Shown here: in pieces, positions 61,284 through 64,000 of the stretch
Position numbering within the stretch: position 1 is the stretch's first letter
How the letters are laid out: every line of letters starts with the position of its first letter
Origin: Streptococcus sp. DD12
Lineage (GTDB): Bacteria; Bacillota; Bacilli; Lactobacillales; Streptococcaceae
Direction: 5' to 3'
Assembly: GCF_001578885.1 (NCBI RefSeq)
Contig: NZ_KQ969495.1
Span: 1,243,372 to 1,307,371 of the forward strand
DNA length: 64,000 nucleotides
The notes under the pieces: generated by a model
What the model saw: the letters and a program-made list of their open reading frames with translations, nothing else
Database searches by the model: none
Told to the model about the DNA's origin: nothing
Position numbers and translations under genes: made by a program

Positions 61284-61823
61284 ATGGAAAAAGACATCAA
61301 AAAAGTTCTTTACACAAACGAAGACATCGTCAAGGAAACGCAAAAATTAGGACAGCAACTCACCAAAGACTATGAAGGGAAAAATCCTTTATTAGTTGGT
61401 GTCTTAAAAGGTGCTGTTCCTTTTATGGCTGAGCTGATTAAACATATTGACACGCACGTTGAGATTGATTTTATGGTGGTATCTAGCTACGCTGGAACAC
61501 AAAGCACTGGTGAGGTCAAAATCCTTAAGGATGTGGATACCAATATCGAGGGTCGTGACGTGATTTTTGTTGAGGATATTATCGATACAGGAAGGACCTT
61601 ACTTTACCTTCGTGACCTCTTCAAATATCGCAAGGCCAATTCAGTTACCATTGCGACCTTGTTTGATAAGCCCGAAGGACGTGTGGTTGACATTGATGCA
61701 GATTATGTGTGCTATGATGTGCCCAATGAATTTATTGTTGGCTTTGGTTTAGATTATGATGAACGTTATCGCAATCTTCCCTATGTCGGCGTCCTAAAAG
61801 AAGAAGTCTATAATACAAAATAG
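61284..61823 (+). CDS. hpt: Hypoxanthine-guanine phosphoribosyltransferase
   Basis: 179 residues from ATG at 61284 ([15 protein letters not shown]), the start that fits the family; an ATG at 61269 overlaps the tilS stop and may be used instead. The PRPP-binding motif is [14 protein letters not shown]. It salvages hypoxanthine and guanine. tilS-hpt-ftsH is the conserved order. Confidence 0.95.
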   Translation: MEKDIKKVLYTNEDIVKETQKLGQQLTKDYEGKNPLLVGVLKGAVPFMAELIKHIDTHVEIDFMVVSSYAGTQSTGEVKILKDVDTNIEGRDVIFVEDIIDTGRTLLYLRDLFKYRKANSVTIATLFDKPEGRVVDIDADYVCYDVPNEFIVGFGLDYDERYRNLPYVGVLKEEVYNTK

Positions 61824-61835
61824 AAAGTGTAATCT

Positions 61836-63827
61836 ATGAATAATAAGGGAAATAACGGTGGGATGTTCCGAAATTCCTTTGTTTGGTTAATTGTCATTGT
61901 TGCCGCAGTAGCTGGTTTCAATTTTTATTTTAATACTGATACAAGCCAAACAGAGTCAATTTCTTATTCCAAATTAGTGAACCAGATTGAAGATGGTAAT
62001 ATTAAATCCATTAGCTACCAACCAAATGGTAGTGTCATTGAAGTTTCTGGGACCTATAAAACAGCTCAAACTCGTAAGACAACGAGTACGCCACTTGCTT
62101 TACTGGGAACGACAAGTTCTCAAAAAGTAACTGGCTTTACATCTTTGACCCTCGCAGATGACGCTTCAATGAAGACTCTGCAAGATGCTGCGAAAACAGC
62201 TGGAACCACAGTCAAGGTTAAGGAAGCTAGTCAATCTGGACAATGGTTGTCTCTTTTGATTAGTTTTGGACCGATTGTAATTTTCATTGTCTTTTTCATG
62301 ATGATGATGAATCAAAGCGGTTCCCGTGGTGGTGGCATGAATGCCATGAACTTTGGCCGAAACAAAGTTAAAGCCACAGAAAATAAAGACATTAAGATAC
62401 GCTTTTCGGATGTGGCTGGAGCAGAGGAAGAAAAACAAGAACTGGTAGAAGTTGTTGACTTCTTGAAAAACCCGAAACGCTACCGTTCTTTAGGTGCGCG
62501 AATCCCCGCTGGTGTTCTTTTAGAAGGACCTCCAGGGACAGGGAAAACTCTTTTAGCCAAGGCTGTTGCTGGTGAAGCGAGCGTTCCATTTTTTAGCATC
62601 TCAGGTTCAGACTTTGTCGAAATGTTTGTCGGGGTAGGTGCTAGCCGAGTACGCTCCCTCTTTGAAGATGCTAAAAAAGCGGCCCCGTCCATTATTTTTA
62701 TTGATGAAATTGATGCTGTTGGTCGTCGTCGTGGTACCGGAATGGGTGGCGGTAATGATGAACGCGAACAAACCCTCAATCAGCTCTTAATTGAGATGGA
62801 TGGTTTTGAGGGGACAGAAGGCGTTATTGTAATTGCGGCCACTAACCGTAGTGATGTGTTGGACCCGGCACTTCTCCGTCCAGGTCGTTTTGACCGGAAA
62901 GTCTTGGTTGGTAGACCGGATGTCAAAGGCCGTGAAGCTATCCTACGTGTCCATGCCCGTAACAAACCATTAGCAAGTGATGTTGATTTGAAAGTTGTTG
63001 CGCAACAAACACCAGGCTTTGTTGGTGCAGATTTGGAAAATGTCTTAAATGAGGCTGCTCTAGTTGCTGCACGTCGCAATAAGAAAGTGATTGACGCTTC
63101 TGACGTCGATGAAGCGGAAGATCGTGTTATTGCAGGTCCATCTAAAGAAGATAAAACAGTTTCTGAAAAGGAACGTCAGATGGTCGCTTATCATGAAGCT
63201 GGTCATACAATTGTCGGTTTAGTGCTTTCGAATGCACGTGTGGTACATAAAGTAACTATTGTTCCACGTGGTCGTGCTGGTGGTTATATGATTGCCTTGC
63301 CTAAAGAAGATCAAAATCTCTTATCCAAGGACGATATGAAAGAACAATTAGCCGGCTTGATGGGTGGACGTGTGGCTGAAGAGATTATCTTCAATGCTCA
63401 GACAACAGGCGCTTCAAATGACTTTGAACAGGCGACACAAATGGCTCGAAGCATGGTCACAGAATACGGAATGAGTGACATTTTAGGACCTGTTCAGTAT
63501 GAAGGTAACCACGCCATGATGCCAGGACAATACGGTCAAGAAAAAACGTATTCAGCAGAAACTGCTCGCTTAATTGACGAAGAAGTTCGTCATCTTTTAA
63601 ACGAAGCGCGAGATAAAGCAGCGGAAATTATTCAAGCAAACCGTGACACTCATAAACTGATTGCTGAGGCACTCTTGAAGTATGAAACATTGGATGCGAA
63701 ACAAATCCGTTCAATTTATGAAACAGGTATGCTGCCTGAGCCTGATGGTCAAGATGAACCCGTTCACCCTTTATCGTACGAAGAAGTAAAAAAACGCGCT
63801 GAAGAAAGCGCAAAAGATGAAGACTAA
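61836..63827 (+). CDS. ftsH: ATP-dependent zinc metalloprotease FtsH
   Basis: 663 residues. Two membrane segments (about 11-31 and 134-155) flank an external domain. AAA Walker A GPPGTGKT at 231-238 and Walker [12 protein letters not shown]. The second region of homology is around [12 protein letters not shown]. Zinc site HEAGH at 453-457. It degrades membrane proteins and short-lived regulators. Confidence 0.98.
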   Translation: MNNKGNNGGMFRNSFVWLIVIVAAVAGFNFYFNTDTSQTESISYSKLVNQIEDGNIKSISYQPNGSVIEVSGTYKTAQTRKTTSTPLALLGTTSSQKVTGFTSLTLADDASMKTLQDAAKTAGTTVKVKEASQSGQWLSLLISFGPIVIFIVFFMMMMNQSGSRGGGMNAMNFGRNKVKATENKDIKIRFSDVAGAEEEKQELVEVVDFLKNPKRYRSLGARIPAGVLLEGPPGTGKTLLAKAVAGEASVPFFSISGSDFVEMFVGVGASRVRSLFEDAKKAAPSIIFIDEIDAVGRRRGTGMGGGNDEREQTLNQLLIEMDGFEGTEGVIVIAATNRSDVLDPALLRPGRFDRKVLVGRPDVKGREAILRVHARNKPLASDVDLKVVAQQTPGFVGADLENVLNEAALVAARRNKKVIDASDVDEAEDRVIAGPSKEDKTVSEKERQMVAYHEAGHTIVGLVLSNARVVHKVTIVPRGRAGGYMIALPKEDQNLLSKDDMKEQLAGLMGGRVAEEIIFNAQTTGASNDFEQATQMARSMVTEYGMSDILGPVQYEGNHAMMPGQYGQEKTYSAETARLIDEEVRHLLNEARDKAAEIIQANRDTHKLIAEALLKYETLDAKQIRSIYETGMLPEPDGQDEPVHPLSYEEVKKRAEESAKDED

Positions 63828-63828
63828 C

Positions 63829-63855
63829 AAAAAAGAACCAAATGGTTCTTTTTTT
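63829..63855 (+). terminator. ftsH terminator
   Basis: Stem AAAAAGAACC/GGTTCTTTTT with a 4-nt loop and T-run. Confidence 0.85.
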
Positions 63856-63948
63856 ATGCTTCAATGTGTAAAAAGACACTCTTAAACGCATAAAAACTAA
63901 GAACAAGAGACTTCCCCGAAAAAAATCAAAAAAACTTTCAAAAACCTA

Positions 63949-63978
63949 TTGACAGTAGAGGCGGATATTTAGTATACT
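63949..63978 (+). promoter_or_regulatory. Strong promoter at the window edge
   Basis: TTGACA (63949-63954), 18-nt spacer, TATACT (63973-63978). In several streptococci an rRNA operon follows ftsH near the origin, so this may be its promoter; the gene itself is outside the window. Confidence 0.65.
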
Positions 63979-64000
63979 AATTTAGCTGTCAGGGCGAAGG

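Noticed and set aside
63260..63275. TGTTCCACGTGG, half of a parS site, in ftsH
   Set aside because: The right half does not match and the sequence is not palindromic. It is ordinary coding sequence.

Overview
This 64-kb window is the replication-origin region of a Streptococcus chromosome. The gene order (tag-ruvA-mutL, mutS-argR/argS, aspS-hisS/rpmF-rpmG, rplI-dnaB, mnmG, mnmA, ecfA-ecfA-ecfT-pgsA, recF/guaB, trpS, htrA-parB-dnaA-dnaN-ychF-pth-mfd-divIC-tilS-hpt-ftsH) is the conserved streptococcal one. The origin lies around dnaA (49.3-51.1 kb). Most genes point away from it: minus strand on its left, uninterrupted plus strand on its right. The protein sequences look like a pyogenic- or mutans-type Streptococcus. 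I cannot name the species.

Layout. 0-10 kb: DNA repair genes (cinA cut by the window edge, tag, ruvA, mutL, mutS), split by a plus-strand Ser/Thr-rich ABC exporter pair, then a YlbF-like protein and argR. 10-17 kb: argS, two YitT-type membrane proteins, aspS, hisS, and the ribosomal protein pair rpmF-rpmG. 17.3-18.6 kb: a small accessory insert bounded by an exact 50-bp direct repeat that duplicates the rpmG 3' end and terminator. It carries one AT-rich gene that looks like a modification-dependent restriction nuclease. 18.7-23 kb: a DUF3290/DUF421 membrane pair, and a YhgE/Pip protein divergent from its likely TetR repressor. 23-32 kb: rpsD with a leader RNA, veg, dnaB, rplI, gdpP, mnmG, marC, mnmA. 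32-36.5 kb: two secreted cell-wall proteins, the ECF transporter core (ecfA1, ecfA2, ecfT) and pgsA. 36.6-45.5 kb: yaaA, recF, guaB, trpS with a T-box leader, a YbiT-type ABC-F protein and a YfhO-type membrane protein. 45.5-47 kb: three tRNAs (Asn, Glu, Arg), a DUF1275 protein and rlmH. 47.2-64 kb: htrA with a CiaR-type box, parB, the bipartite oriC with dnaA and dnaN, then the collinear run from ychF to ftsH and, at the very edge, a strong promoter that may start an rRNA operon.

The most interesting points are the att-like insert after rpmG, the regulatory elements readable from sequence (CiaR box at htrA, WalR box at a cell-wall lytic protein, parS inside ecfA1, DnaA boxes and DnaA-trios, T-box, palindromic promoters and a switch-like leader at mnmA), and three broken genes (rplI, gdpP and a transglycosylase-like gene). 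Each break is a one-base indel in a homopolymer near the 5' end, so either sequencing error or real frame loss is possible. The rodZ-ymfH-ymfF block that usually separates pgsA from yaaA in streptococci is absent.
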